A stretch of 64,000 bases of DNA from JABDJX01 sp039942715 (GCA_039942715.1 JBDVBY010000007.1:62001-126000), one strand, 5' to 3'. Positions 16,730-26,491 are shown, counted from the stretch's first letter. Notes: generated by a model from the sequence alone, not told the origin. Translations and numbers: made by a program.

Positions 16730-19540
16730 TCACTTTGCGCGCGCCCGTTCAGCACCCGCTTCAATCGCGTCGCGCAGGCGTTTTTCAAGCGTCTTTTGCT
16801 TGGACGTTGATTGGAACTTCAGCCCAAAACTGTCTTTCACGTAAAACGTATCAACCACCTGTTCCCCGTAGGTCGCGATTACAGCGCTGGCGATATAGAT
16901 GTTGGATTCAGAAAGCGTGCGGGCCAGATCGTAGAGTAGGCCGGGGCGGTCGCGGGTGTCGACCTCGATGATGGTGTAGATGTCTGATCCATCGTTGTCG
17001 AAAGAGATCGTCGTAGGTACGCGGAAGGCACGTTCCCGTTTCTTGATCCGGTCGCGATCAACCAGAGACTCGCGCGGTAGGACTTCGCCGGACAGCGTCT
17101 TTTCGATCATGCCTTTCAGGCGCGGCAGGCGCGAGGCCTCGTAAGGGCTGTCTTCACTGTCCTGCACCCAGAACACGGCCGTCGCGTAGCCATCAGACGA
17201 GGTGTAGGTACTGGCATCCACCACGTTTGCGCCAACCAAGGCCAATGCCCCGCTGAGACGCGCAAAAATGCCGGGGTGGTCGACAAGCGCAAAACAAATG
17301 CGCGTGGCGTCGCGTTCCACATCCGGCATCAAATCCATGCGGATTTCATCGTCAGCAATTTCGCGCAGCAACTTGGCAAAGACGACCTGTGTTTCTGACG
17401 GTAGGCCTTGCCAATAAGGGCCGTAGTGGCGCGCCGTTTCGTGACGCAGCTCTTTGGTCGGCCAATCCGATAGGGCGGCGCGCAAAGATTTCTTGGCCTC
17501 TTTGTCGATGGTTTCGCGGCTGATCGCTTCGACCCCATCTTCAAGGGCCATGCGCGTCATCCCGTAGAGATCGCGCAGCAACTGGGCTTTCCAGTTGTTC
17601 CAAACGCCCGGGCCAACACCGCGAATGTCACACACCGTCAGCGTCAGCAAAAGATCAAGCTGTTCGCGGGTTTTCACCGCCTTGGCAAAGCCCCGCACGG
17701 TGCGCGGCTCGGACAAATCGCGTTTTTGCGCCACATCCGACATCAACAGATGGTTGCGCACCAGCCACTCCACAGTTTCGGCCTCTTTCGGCTTCAGTCC
17801 AAAGCGCGGGGCCACTTTGCGCGCGATCTGAGCGCCGACGATCGAATGGTCTTCGGGACGCCCTTTGCCGATATCGTGCAGGAACAAAGCGGCGTAAAGC
17901 ACCTTGCGATTGACTCCGGCTTTCAGCACCTGAGAGGCGACGGGAAGCTCTTCGATCAGCTCTTCGCGTTCAATCTGAGCAAGCGTCGAGATACATTGAA
18001 TTGTGTGCTCATCGACCGTGTAGTGGTGGTACATATTGAACTGCATCATCGCCACAACGGGGGCAAATTCCGGCACAAAGGCCGCAAGCACGTCAAGCTC
18101 GTTCATCCGGCGCAACGCGCGCTCAGGGTTCCCGTGTTTCAACAGCAAATCAAAGAATATCCGGTTTGCAACAGGGGATGTGCGCATGTCATCGTCAATA
18201 AGACCCAGATTAGCTGTTACAAGACGCATTGCGTCAGGGTGGAGCAGATATCCCGTGCGTAAGGCTTCTTCAAAGATGCGCAACAGGTTGAGTTTGTCTT
18301 TCAAAAACGTCTTGGGATGGGCAACAGCAAGCCGGTTCTGTTTGACCACGTATTCTGGCTTTACTTTGCGTTTGCGCTGAAAGAACGACACCAGCGAAGG
18401 CGCCTGTTTGACATGGTTCGCCTCAAGCACCGTCAAAAAGATGCGCGTCACCTCGCCAACAGCCGTAGCATGGCGGAAATAGTCTTGCATGAAATGCTCG
18501 ACCGCGCGCCGACCGCCCTTGTCTTTGTAGCCCATCCGTTCGGCAACTTCGACTTGCATGTCAAAGGTCAACTGTTCGCTTGGGCGTCCCGCCACCAGAT
18601 GCAGGTGACAGCGCGCGGCCATCAAAAACGTTTCTGCCGCGCGAAAACGTTCGTATTCTTCCTGACTGAAAAGTCCAAAGCCGACCAATTCGCGCGCGCT
18701 TTCAACGCCGTGGATATATTTGCCAATCCAGTAAAGCGTCTGGAGGTCGCGTAAGCCGCCTTTGCCTTCTTTGACATTGGGCTCAACCATATATCGCTGA
18801 CCGCCTTGTTTGCGGTGGCGCACGCTACGTTCTTCCAGCTTGGCTTCGATGAATTCAGAAACGGTGCCGTTAAAAAGTTCGGACTTCAGCATGTCGTCCA
18901 ACTCGGCCGCCAATGCCGCATCCCCGGTCAAGTGCCTGTTTTCGAGCAACGCCGTGCGGATTGTGTAATCCTCGCGCCCCAGACGCAGACAGTCTTTGAT
19001 GCTGCGCGAAGAATGACCAACTTTCAGGTGCAAATCCCAAAAGATATAGAGCATGCTTTCAATCAGACTTTCGGCCCAAGGCGTGACTTTCCAAGGCATC
19101 AAAAATAACAGATCTACGTCCGAATGTGGGGCCATCTCGCCGCGTCCGTACCCACCGACTGCAATAACCGACAGGCGTTCGCCTTCGGTCGGGTTTGGGT
19201 TGAAATGCAGGATTTGCGTGGCCACATGGAATGTCGCTTCGATCAAGCCATCGGTCAGGTAGTTATAGGCTTGTAACGTCGGGCGCGCAGTCAATGGCCG
19301 GTCACTGAAGGCGCGTGCGATTGCGGTACGCCCTTGATCTATGGCTGTACGCAAAACCTCAACAGTCGCTTTGCGAATGTCCTTTGCGTCTGATCCCGCT
19401 GCCTCAATCTCACGCGCCAGATCGAGACGCACTTGCGCACGATCAAAGATCTGTTCCGGCGTTAGGTTTAAACCATCAAATGTCGTGATGGTGGCAGGCT
19501 TAGAAGCCTGCGCCACCGAAGCTTCTTGGGGCGGGGTCAA
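16730..19540 (-). CDS. glnD: Bifunctional [protein-PII] uridylyltransferase / uridylyl-removing enzyme
   Basis: Nitrogen sensor that adds UMP to PII proteins when glutamine is low and removes it when glutamine is high. The 936-residue protein has the normal order: nucleotidyltransferase domain with GGYGRGEMAPHSDVDLLFL (about residues 125-145, metal-binding DVD), HD domain with LFLHDIGKGRPEDHS (about residue 550), and two C-terminal ACT domains (RICFALVDHPGIFARLSGAL; EVDTRDRPGLLYDLARTL) for glutamine sensing. All active-site motifs are intact, so both activities are expected. The gene starts 41 bases inside the end of the LppC-like gene on the same strand. Confidence 0.96.
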   Translation of the reverse strand: MTPPQEASVAQASKPATITTFDGLNLTPEQIFDRAQVRLDLAREIEAAGSDAKDIRKATVEVLRTAIDQGRTAIARAFSDRPLTARPTLQAYNYLTDGLIEATFHVATQILHFNPNPTEGERLSVIAVGGYGRGEMAPHSDVDLLFLMPWKVTPWAESLIESMLYIFWDLHLKVGHSSRSIKDCLRLGREDYTIRTALLENRHLTGDAALAAELDDMLKSELFNGTVSEFIEAKLEERSVRHRKQGGQRYMVEPNVKEGKGGLRDLQTLYWIGKYIHGVESARELVGFGLFSQEEYERFRAAETFLMAARCHLHLVAGRPSEQLTFDMQVEVAERMGYKDKGGRRAVEHFMQDYFRHATAVGEVTRIFLTVLEANHVKQAPSLVSFFQRKRKVKPEYVVKQNRLAVAHPKTFLKDKLNLLRIFEEALRTGYLLHPDAMRLVTANLGLIDDDMRTSPVANRIFFDLLLKHGNPERALRRMNELDVLAAFVPEFAPVVAMMQFNMYHHYTVDEHTIQCISTLAQIEREELIEELPVASQVLKAGVNRKVLYAALFLHDIGKGRPEDHSIVGAQIARKVAPRFGLKPKEAETVEWLVRNHLLMSDVAQKRDLSEPRTVRGFAKAVKTREQLDLLLTLTVCDIRGVGPGVWNNWKAQLLRDLYGMTRMALEDGVEAISRETIDKEAKKSLRAALSDWPTKELRHETARHYGPYWQGLPSETQVVFAKLLREIADDEIRMDLMPDVERDATRICFALVDHPGIFARLSGALALVGANVVDASTYTSSDGYATAVFWVQDSEDSPYEASRLPRLKGMIEKTLSGEVLPRESLVDRDRIKKRERAFRVPTTISFDNDGSDIYTIIEVDTRDRPGLLYDLARTLSESNIYIASAVIATYGEQVVDTFYVKDSFGLKFQSTSKQKTLEKRLRDAIEAGAERARAK

Positions 19541-20660
19541 TCACTCTCACCTGATTATTTTGGATTTGTGCGACGGCAAGCCCGCGTTCGTTCGTCCCGT
19601 TACGGAAAAAGCGGAAAGGACCGCCAACACCGGCAAATCCTTGGCTTTGGGTCAAACCATCGGCAGACAAAGGCGCACCAGAAGCGGCCAGCGCACCGAC
19701 GGCTGCGATTCCGTCATAGGCAAGCCCCGCAATTGGGTTGGGAAGAATGCCATAGGTCGCCAGATAGCGATTGTTGAACTGCTGCGTCAGGCCGGGTGAA
19801 GGCGTTGCAAACCAAGCCCCTTGCAGACCTTTCAGCGACAATGCACTTGAAGGAACATCAAGGCGTTGCAAGCCGATGAACTGTGAAACTGACGCGTCAA
19901 TTCCGTTTTCCGGCAATAGTTCGGCGAGGAAAGGCAGGGCCCCGGATGTGCCGGACGTTACGAATACAGAGTTTGCGCCCGATGAGCGGAAGTTTCGTGC
20001 AATTTCAGGAACTTTGTTGATCACGCCCTGCTGTGACAGCGGGAAGGCTGTGGTGCCTGCAAGCTGACCGCCATTAGAGGCAATCGCACGCTCAATAGAG
20101 GCGGCGCCCAGACGTTCTGCTGGGTCATCGGCGTGCACCACGTAGAAGTTGCCTTTACCGTTGCGTGCCGCAAAGCGGACAAGGCGGTCTGCTGAATTCT
20201 GAAATGTGTTGCCTAGGATAAAGACGTTTCCGCCCGCAATCGCCGGGTTGTTGGAAAACGACATAACCGGAACGCTGCGCCCACTTGCGACATTGCCTGC
20301 GGCACTTGCAGATTCGGCAAACAAGGGGCCCACGATTACGCGGTTGCCATCGGCCAACGCGCGTTGCGCAGCAGCGGCGGCACCCTGTGGCGTGCCGGCG
20401 GTATCATAGACAACCATATCAATCTCGACCGCGTCCAAATCAGCCACCGCCAACCACGCGGCATTTTCAAGCGACGACGCCAAAGCGCCCCCATTTGAAG
20501 AAGACTTGGGCACCAAAAGCGCGACTTTGACCGAAGATGATCGGTTCAAAAGGTCTCCACCAGAGGGCAGGGGGACATCACAGGCAGATAACGCAATCAG
20601 GGCGATTACGCCGGTGACGAAAGACAAGGCCTTGCGGCGAAGCGACAAAAGGGCAACCAT
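19500..20660 (-). CDS. Penicillin-binding protein activator, LppC/LpoA-like lipoprotein
   Basis: A 386-residue protein with a lipoprotein signal peptide: basic start, hydrophobic helix and lipobox LSAC with the lipidated cysteine at residue 27. The rest is a periplasmic-binding-protein type I fold (VKVALLVPKSSSNGGALASSLENAAWLAVADL; RVIVGPLFAESA), as in the LpoA C-terminal domain. In gammaproteobacteria LpoA activates a penicillin-binding protein from the outer membrane; alphaproteobacterial homologues lack the long N-terminal TPR part, as here, and their partner is unproven. Divergent from rsmI across 95 bases, an arrangement also common for the LpoA/RsmI/YraN group in other proteobacteria. 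Confidence 0.85.
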   Translation of the reverse strand: MVALLSLRRKALSFVTGVIALIALSACDVPLPSGGDLLNRSSSVKVALLVPKSSSNGGALASSLENAAWLAVADLDAVEIDMVVYDTAGTPQGAAAAAQRALADGNRVIVGPLFAESASAAGNVASGRSVPVMSFSNNPAIAGGNVFILGNTFQNSADRLVRFAARNGKGNFYVVHADDPAERLGAASIERAIASNGGQLAGTTAFPLSQQGVINKVPEIARNFRSSGANSVFVTSGTSGALPFLAELLPENGIDASVSQFIGLQRLDVPSSALSLKGLQGAWFATPSPGLTQQFNNRYLATYGILPNPIAGLAYDGIAAVGALAASGAPLSADGLTQSQGFAGVGGPFRFFRNGTNERGLAVAQIQNNQVRVIDPAPRSFGGAGF

Positions 20661-20755
20661 TTGTGCGGTCTCCTAAGCAGCAGAAATGTTGACGCGACCC
20701 TAGGGCTTAATAACCTTATGCACAATCAAAGACCAACTAAAATGCGAGCTGACTT

Positions 20756-21610
20756 TTGAGCGATGCCCTCCAAAACCGCCCGCTGGACCCCGGGCTCTAC
20801 TTTATCGCCACGCCTTTGGGCAATGCGCGCGACATCACCTTGCGCGCGTTGGATATATTGAGGGATAGCGAAGTATTGGCGGCAGAAGACACGCGTTCGC
20901 TACGTCGGTTGATGGAAATCCATGGCGTGTCATTAGAGGGTCGGCGCATCATTGCCTACCACGACCACAACGGCGCAAAAGCCCGTCCCGGCCTGCTCAA
21001 GGCATTAGGCGAAGGGCGCACGGTTGTTTACGCCTCCGAAGCCGGGTCGCCCTTAGTCGCCGACCCTGGCTATCAGCTGGCCAAAGAGGCGATCGAACAG
21101 GGCCTCCCGGTTTTTTCAGCACCCGGTCCCTCTGCCGTGATCGCCGCGCTGAGTGTGGCAGGCTTACCAAGTGATCGGTTTACATTCGCGGGGTTTCCAC
21201 CCAACGCAAGCGGCGCCCGTCGCAAGTTCATCGAGAGTTTAGCTCATGTTCCGGGTACTTTGATCCTTTACGAAAGCCCCGCGCGTCTGAATGCAACCTT
21301 GAAAGCTGCCGCTGAGGTTTTGGGGGAAGAACGGCGCGTGGCCGTGTGCCGGGAGTTGACCAAAAAGTTTGAAGAGGTCATCCGCGGCACGCTGGCAGAG
21401 GTGATCGAGCAGGTGGGCGAGCGCAAATTAAAGGGCGAAATCGCGCTGTGCATAGGTGCGGGAGATCAATCAGCCGATCCGGCCGATATTGAAAAGGCGC
21501 TGCGCAAAGCGATGGAGACGCAAAAGCTGAAGGATGCAGCAAAAGAAGTCGCTGAGCAATTTGGTGTTTCCAAGCGCGATCTGTATCAACTTGGGCTAAG
21601 CTTTTCTTAA
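20756..21610 (+). CDS. rsmI: 16S rRNA (cytidine(1402)-2'-O)-methyltransferase
   Basis: Methylates the 2'-oxygen of C1402 in the ribosomal decoding centre using S-adenosylmethionine. The 284-residue protein has the tetrapyrrole-methylase-like fold with GLYFIATPLGNARDITLRAL at the N-terminus, EDTRSLRRL, and SEAGSPLVADPGYQL. The start appears to be a TTG at 20756, as no ATG or GTG in frame gives a sensible N-terminus. The YraN nuclease-fold gene follows after 23 bases; rsmI-yraN pairs next to an LpoA-like gene are widely conserved. Confidence 0.93.
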   Translation: MSDALQNRPLDPGLYFIATPLGNARDITLRALDILRDSEVLAAEDTRSLRRLMEIHGVSLEGRRIIAYHDHNGAKARPGLLKALGEGRTVVYASEAGSPLVADPGYQLAKEAIEQGLPVFSAPGPSAVIAALSVAGLPSDRFTFAGFPPNASGARRKFIESLAHVPGTLILYESPARLNATLKAAAEVLGEERRVAVCRELTKKFEEVIRGTLAEVIEQVGERKLKGEIALCIGAGDQSADPADIEKALRKAMETQKLKDAAKEVAEQFGVSKRDLYQLGLSFS

Positions 21611-21633
21611 ACTCTCGGCCGTACAAACGCACC

Positions 21634-22017
21634 ATGCCGTTTGATTTTTCCTCTTTAGAACAACAGCGTGGCCTCGTAAATTATCATGCAGGCCTTGCCG
21701 CCGAAACGTCCGTTGAGCTTAATTATGCTGCCGCGGGCGCAAGTCTTTTGGAACGTCGCTGGCGTGGCAAGGGTGGCGAAGTTGATCTGATCTTACGTGA
21801 CGGTGACGAACTGGTTTTTGTCGAAGTCAAGAAATCCAAATCTTTCGCGCGCGCGGCCGAAAGCCTCTCACACCGTCAACTTGCCCGTATTTGCCGGGCT
21901 TCTGAAGAATACCTTGGCACGCAACCGAATGGATCATTGACGCCAATGCGTATTGATGTCGCTCTGACAAATGAAGCGGGCGAAATTGATATTCTCAGGA
22001 ATGTGACCGGGTTTTAA
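21634..22017 (+). CDS. YraN family (UPF0102) protein
   Basis: A 127-residue protein with the restriction-endonuclease-like core of UPF0102: GEVDLILRDGDELVFVEVKKSKSFARAAESL holds the D-x(n)-ExK catalytic pattern of Holliday-junction-resolvase-like nucleases (GEVDLI then FVEVK). The biological role of the family is unresolved. It is 23 bases downstream of rsmI and 77 bases before gshB, all on the plus strand. Confidence 0.85.
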   Translation: MPFDFSSLEQQRGLVNYHAGLAAETSVELNYAAAGASLLERRWRGKGGEVDLILRDGDELVFVEVKKSKSFARAAESLSHRQLARICRASEEYLGTQPNGSLTPMRIDVALTNEAGEIDILRNVTGF

Positions 22018-22094
22018 GTCATTCCAAAGTTGCACGCGGACGGGGCTTGGGCCACAACCGCACCAACACTGAATGACAAAAGGCGCGTTGTCCC

Positions 22095-23033
22095 GTGAAA
22101 GTTGCCATCCAAATGGACCCGATTGGCCCGATTGATATCGACGCCGATTCTTCGTTTCGTATCGCTGAAGAGGCGCAAAGCCGCGGTGCGGAGCTTTTTT
22201 ACTACACGCCCGACAAGCTTGCTTATGACAATGGGCGCGTTACGGCGCGCGGTTGGCCCCTGACAGTGCGTCGCGAAAAGGGCAATCACTTTACACTCGG
22301 TGCCGAGACGACGATTGATTTGGCCACGTGCGATGTGGTCTGGCTGCGCCAAGACCCGCCGTTTGACATGGGCTATATCACCACAACGCACCTGCTCGAC
22401 ATGATTGGCGGGCAAACGCTGGTGGTGAATGATCCTTTTTGGGTGCGCAACTATCCTGAAAAGCTTTTGGTGCTGCAGTTTCACGACTTAACGCCGCCAA
22501 CAACGATCGCGCGCGATCTGGACACCATCCGAGCTTTTCGCGAACGCCATGGTGATATGATCCTCAAGCCGCTTTACGGCAACGGCGGAGCGGGCGTGTT
22601 TCGTCTTTTGCCCGACGACAAAAACCTTGTTTCGCTGCACGAGCTGTTTTCTGGTATCAACCGCGAGCCGCTCATTGCACAGAAGTTTGTCCCGGATGTC
22701 TCGAACGGCGACAAGCGCATTATCTTAATCGATGGCGAGCCGATTGGCGCGATCAATCGCGTGCCTGCTGCTGGCGAAACACGCTCGAATATGCACGTTG
22801 GCGGGCGACCTGAAAAGATTGGCTTGAGCGCGCGCGACAAAGAGATTTGCGACCGCATCGGTCCGCTGTTGCGCGAAAAAGGACAGGTTTTCGTAGGCAT
22901 AGATGTGATTGGCGATTACCTGACCGAGATCAACGTGACCTCGCCCACAGGTATCCAAGAGCTTGAGCGTTTTGACGGGATCAACGTGGCGGGCGCCATA
23001 TGGGATGCCATTGACGCGCGCCTTGGCAAATGA
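22095..23033 (+). CDS. gshB: Glutathione synthetase
   Basis: Joins gamma-glutamylcysteine and glycine with ATP to make glutathione in the cytoplasm. The 312-residue ATP-grasp protein is of normal length; VAIQMDPIGPIDIDADSSF at the start, DMILKPLYGNGGAGVFRL in the ATP-grasp region and FVGIDVIGDYLTEINVTSPTG near the end are typical. GTG start at 22095. It is coupled to the following hydrolase gene by an ATGA overlap. Glutathione from this enzyme would also serve glyoxalase I (37422-37850). Confidence 0.95.
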   Translation: MKVAIQMDPIGPIDIDADSSFRIAEEAQSRGAELFYYTPDKLAYDNGRVTARGWPLTVRREKGNHFTLGAETTIDLATCDVVWLRQDPPFDMGYITTTHLLDMIGGQTLVVNDPFWVRNYPEKLLVLQFHDLTPPTTIARDLDTIRAFRERHGDMILKPLYGNGGAGVFRLLPDDKNLVSLHELFSGINREPLIAQKFVPDVSNGDKRIILIDGEPIGAINRVPAAGETRSNMHVGGRPEKIGLSARDKEICDRIGPLLREKGQVFVGIDVIGDYLTEINVTSPTGIQELERFDGINVAGAIWDAIDARLGK

Positions 23034-23962
23034 CCCGTTTGGGGCTTTTGAACTTTGGCCTACGCAACATTGCGCGCCCATTTATGGCGCGCAACCAAAC
23101 ACCGCAGAAAGCCGAGAGCGATTTTGTCCATGCCGCGCGGCTATTCCGTAAACCCAAAGGCATGACTTTTTCGACAAAGGTGCACCAGCTGAGCGGGCCC
23201 AATCGTCAACTGCCGATGTCGTGCATCACCCTAGGTGAGGTGGATGAGACCGGTGTGATCCTCTTTTTTCACGGCGGTGGATACGTCGCGGGAAGCGCCC
23301 ACACCCATCGCGGTATGCTTGCTCAGTTGTCCCGATTTGCGGGCGTGCCTGTGCAATCGCCCGATTATCGGCTGGCACATTACGCGCATGCTCCGGCGGC
23401 GTTCAATGATGGTTTGGCGGCGTGGAAAATCCTGCGCGAGCACAAAAATCTTGCCGCTGACCAGATCGTATTGGGTGGTGACAGTGCGGGAGGCGGTCTT
23501 GCGCTGGCGCTTTTGGCGCATTTGCTGGAAACGGGAGAAAAACCTGCGGGCTTGATTGGCATGTCGCCCTGGACTGATCTGACTTTGACCGGAGAAAGCC
23601 TGAAAACCAACGAGGCCAAGGATATCATCTTGCCGGCCGCGCGTATGGATGAGCTATGCGAGATAGTTTTGGGGGACACAGACCCGGGTGATCCGCGCAT
23701 CTCGCCTCTTTTTGCCAATTTCATCAACCCGCCGCCCGTTTATATTCAAGCCAGCGAGACGGAAATTCTGTTTGATGATGCGCGCCGTATGGCCGATGTG
23801 TTGCGCGCCGCTGGCGGAGAGGCGACGTTGGATTTGTGGTCGGACGCACCACACGTCTGGCAGATCTTCGATGGGTGGATTCCCGAGGCGCGCGATGCAC
23901 TGCGAAAAGCAGGTGCTTTTGCTAAAACTTGCCTTAGCCGCCAGAGCCAAGGCGAAAACTGA
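23030..23962 (+). CDS. Alpha/beta hydrolase, hormone-sensitive-lipase-like esterase
   Basis: A 310-residue cytoplasmic esterase or lipase of the HSL (family IV) type. The oxyanion motif HGGG is in LFFHGGGYVAGS (around residue 82), the nucleophile serine is in GGDSAGGGLALAL (around residue 153), and the acid/histidine pair is in the C-terminal part (ASETEILFDDARRMA; DAPHVWQIFDGWIPEA). Natural substrate is not evident. It overlaps gshB by 4 bases, and its last 29 bases overlap the end of comM on the other strand. Confidence 0.88.
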   Translation: MTRLGLLNFGLRNIARPFMARNQTPQKAESDFVHAARLFRKPKGMTFSTKVHQLSGPNRQLPMSCITLGEVDETGVILFFHGGGYVAGSAHTHRGMLAQLSRFAGVPVQSPDYRLAHYAHAPAAFNDGLAAWKILREHKNLAADQIVLGGDSAGGGLALALLAHLLETGEKPAGLIGMSPWTDLTLTGESLKTNEAKDIILPAARMDELCEIVLGDTDPGDPRISPLFANFINPPPVYIQASETEILFDDARRMADVLRAAGGEATLDLWSDAPHVWQIFDGWIPEARDALRKAGAFAKTCLSRQSQGEN

Positions 23963-25442
23963 TCGCCTCGGCGACATCCGTGCGCCCGATTTGTTCGTGT
24001 CCTCCCAGGTCCGCAATCGTTCGCGCTACGCGTAAAACACGATGATACCCGCGTGCCGAAAGCCCAACACGCTCGGCGGCTTGCAATAAGAGCGCTTTAC
24101 CTTCTTCATCCGGGGCCGCGATCTCGTCCAACAATGCGCCCGACGCGTCAGAATTGACGCGCACGCCATCCAGACCCGCAAACCGGGTGCTTTGAAGATC
24201 ACGCGCGCCGCGCACACGCTCCGCCACACTCTCAGAGAGTTCACCAGCGGCGGGCAGGTCCAAATCCTGAAAGTCTACAGGGGGTACGTCGACCTTAAGG
24301 TCAAAGCGATCCATCAACGGGCCGGATATGCGCCCAAGGTAGTCGTCTCCGCATCCAGGCACGCGCGCGCACGCGCGAGAGGGGTCGGCGAGGTAGCCGC
24401 ATTTGCAGGGATTAGCGGCGGCCATCAAAAGAAACTTGCAGGGGTATTTTACATGCGCATTCGCCCGCGCAACCGTAACATCCCCAGTTTCAATGGGCTG
24501 GCGCAGCGTTTCTAGAACGCCGCGCGGATACTCGGGGAATTCGTCCATGAACAAAACACCATTGTGCGCGAGGCTGATTTCTCCGGGCTTCGCACCTTTG
24601 CCACCACCAACAATCGCCGCCATTGACGCTGTGTGGTGGGGGGCACGAAACGGGCGTTGCCGTGAAATGCCACCATCCTCGATCAACCCAGCGAGCGAGT
24701 GCACCATCGACGTCTCAAGCGCTTCTTCCGGCGATAGCGCAGGCAAAATGCCAGGCAGTCGTGCGGCGATCATCGACTTGCCAGAACCGGGCGGCCCGAT
24801 CATCAGCATATGGTGCCGACCTGCGGCGGCGATCTCAAGCGCGCGTTTGGCGCGTTCCTGACCTTTGACTTCTGAGAGGTCCGGGCCGCCTATGGGGCCT
24901 GTCACTTCGCCGGGTTGGGCTACGTCCAATGCGCGCGCACCTGTCAAATGTTGGATAGCTTCGCCCAAGGTTTGCGGCGCCAACACTTGCGTTTCTCCAA
25001 CCCACGCGGCCTCTGAGCCCGAGGCGGCAGGGCACATCAAAGTACGGTTCGCTTCCGCAGCCGCAAGCGCTGATGGCAATGCTCCGGTGACGGGCACCAA
25101 ATTACCGCTGAGCGACAGCTCGCCCAGAGAGACCAGTCCTTCAACAGCATCTTTGGGCAAAATATCAATCGCTGCGAGCAAGGCCAAAGCGATAGGCAGA
25201 TCAAAATGCGAGTCTTCTTTGGGTAGGTCAGCAGGGGAAAGGTTGATGGTAATCCGCCGCGAAGGAAGTGCGATGGAAAGTGCGTTCAATGCCGCGCGTA
25301 CACGCTCTTTTGCCTCGCTCACGGCCTTGTCGGGTAGTCCCACCAGCGAAAAATGCGGCAATCCGGGCGACAAAGCACATTGCACTTCAACAAGGCGCGC
25401 CTCGATACCTTCAAAGGCGACTGTGTAACTTTGGGCGACCAT
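23934..25442 (-). CDS. comM: YifB/ComM family magnesium-chelatase-like AAA ATPase
   Basis: A 502-residue protein of the ComM family, a hexameric helicase that promotes branch migration during natural transformation in other bacteria. Domains in order: an N-terminal Lon-protease-like S5 fold (MVAQSYTVAFEGIEARLVEVQ; GLPDKAVSEAKERVRAAL), an AAA core with Walker A GPPGSGKS (about residue 219) and Walker B-like LFMDEFPEY, a zinc-finger-like stretch (ANPCKCGYLADPSRACARVPGC) and a C-terminal helix-rich domain (SARGYHRVLRVARTIADL). It is divergent from rpoHII across 161 bases. Confidence 0.93.
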   Translation of the reverse strand: MVAQSYTVAFEGIEARLVEVQCALSPGLPHFSLVGLPDKAVSEAKERVRAALNALSIALPSRRITINLSPADLPKEDSHFDLPIALALLAAIDILPKDAVEGLVSLGELSLSGNLVPVTGALPSALAAAEANRTLMCPAASGSEAAWVGETQVLAPQTLGEAIQHLTGARALDVAQPGEVTGPIGGPDLSEVKGQERAKRALEIAAAGRHHMLMIGPPGSGKSMIAARLPGILPALSPEEALETSMVHSLAGLIEDGGISRQRPFRAPHHTASMAAIVGGGKGAKPGEISLAHNGVLFMDEFPEYPRGVLETLRQPIETGDVTVARANAHVKYPCKFLLMAAANPCKCGYLADPSRACARVPGCGDDYLGRISGPLMDRFDLKVDVPPVDFQDLDLPAAGELSESVAERVRGARDLQSTRFAGLDGVRVNSDASGALLDEIAAPDEEGKALLLQAAERVGLSARGYHRVLRVARTIADLGGHEQIGRTDVAEAISFRLGSGG

Positions 25443-25534
25443 ATTGCGCCTCGTATGATCGTATCATGCTTAACACGTGATTAATCACATCAAACAATCC
25501 AACGCGGGCGCACAGAGTAACAGATGTTTAATTT

Positions 25535-25564
25535 TGATCCGGTTTGAGGCTCGTAGCGTAACAA
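25535..25564 (+). promoter_or_regulatory. RpoE-type (ECF sigma) promoter of rpoHII
   Basis: TGATCC at 25535-25540, an 18-base spacer, then TAACAA at 25559-25564, about 40 bases ahead of the rpoHII start. This matches the promoter pattern of the singlet-oxygen-responsive sigma factor RpoE (anti-sigma ChrR) of Rhodobacter sphaeroides, for which rpoHII is a known target. Activity here is inferred from that match. Confidence 0.7.
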
Positions 25565-25603
25565 TACCAAAGAACAAGTGCGAACAGGACTGGGAGAGAA
25601 GAT

Positions 25604-26482
25604 ATGGCGTTGGATGATATCAGTGACCGGGCTTTTTCAAGATCGGCGATGCAAGCCGAACTTCTTGATGCTGAAACAGAGTTGCGGCTTGCCTATGCAT
25701 GGCGCGACGAGCGTGACGAGCAAGCGCTGCACCGCCTCATTACAGCTTACATGCGTCTAGCGATTTCGATGGCGTCAAAGTTCCGCCGTTATGGCGCGCC
25801 GATGAATGATCTGATCCAAGAAGCCAGTCTTGGACTGATGAAAGCGGCCGAGAAATTTGACCCCGATCGCGGCGTCCGCTTCTCGACCTATGCAGTGTGG
25901 TGGATCAAAGCGTCGATTCAGGATTATGTGATGCGTAACTGGTCGATGGTGCGCACAGGCTCGACATCTTCGCAGAAGTCGCTGTTTTTCAACCTGCGCC
26001 GTGTGCAAGCCCGCCTAGAGCGCGAAGCTGCGGCGCGTGGTGAGCCGATTGACCGCCAAGCCATGCGCGAAGCGATCTCAAAGGAGGTTGGCGTTCCGCT
26101 GCATGATGTTGAGATGATGGAAGGCCGCCTTTCCGGGTCTGATTTCTCTCTCAACGCGACGCAATCGTCTGATGACGAAGGGCGCGAATGGATCGAAACG
26201 CTGGAAGATGAAGGCGATATTCAGTCAGACAAGGTCGAGCAAACAAAGGACATCGATACGTTGCGCACTTGGTTGCTTGAGGCGATGTCAAATCTGAACG
26301 AACGCGAACGCTACATCGTGCGCGAACGCAAGCTTCGCGATGCACCGCGCACACTTGAATCACTCGGTAACGAGTTAAGCCTTTCCAAGGAGCGAGTCCG
26401 TCAACTTGAAGCCGCAGCCTTTAACAAGATGCGGAAGATGTTGGCAAACCAATCAAGCGAGGTTTTTGAGTTCCTCGGTTGA
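25604..26482 (+). CDS. rpoH2: RNA polymerase sigma factor RpoH, RpoHII type
   Basis: A 292-residue sigma-32 family factor. Region 2 (LITAYMRLAISMASKFRRYGAP, NDLIQEASLGLMKAAEKFDP, RFSTYAVWWIKASIQDYVMRNW) contains the RpoH-specific SSQKSLFFNLRR-type stretch just after it, and region 4 closes with LGNELSLSKERVRQLEAAAFNKMRK. The N-terminus (MALDDISDRAFSRSAMQAE) resembles RpoHII of Rhodobacter rather than RpoHI. In that genus RpoHII drives genes against singlet oxygen and oxidative damage downstream of RpoE. An RpoE-type promoter precedes it and a hairpin terminator follows it, so it is monocistronic. Confidence 0.93.
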   Translation: MALDDISDRAFSRSAMQAELLDAETELRLAYAWRDERDEQALHRLITAYMRLAISMASKFRRYGAPMNDLIQEASLGLMKAAEKFDPDRGVRFSTYAVWWIKASIQDYVMRNWSMVRTGSTSSQKSLFFNLRRVQARLEREAAARGEPIDRQAMREAISKEVGVPLHDVEMMEGRLSGSDFSLNATQSSDDEGREWIETLEDEGDIQSDKVEQTKDIDTLRTWLLEAMSNLNERERYIVRERKLRDAPRTLESLGNELSLSKERVRQLEAAAFNKMRKMLANQSSEVFEFLG

Positions 26483-26491
26483 TACCTCGTG

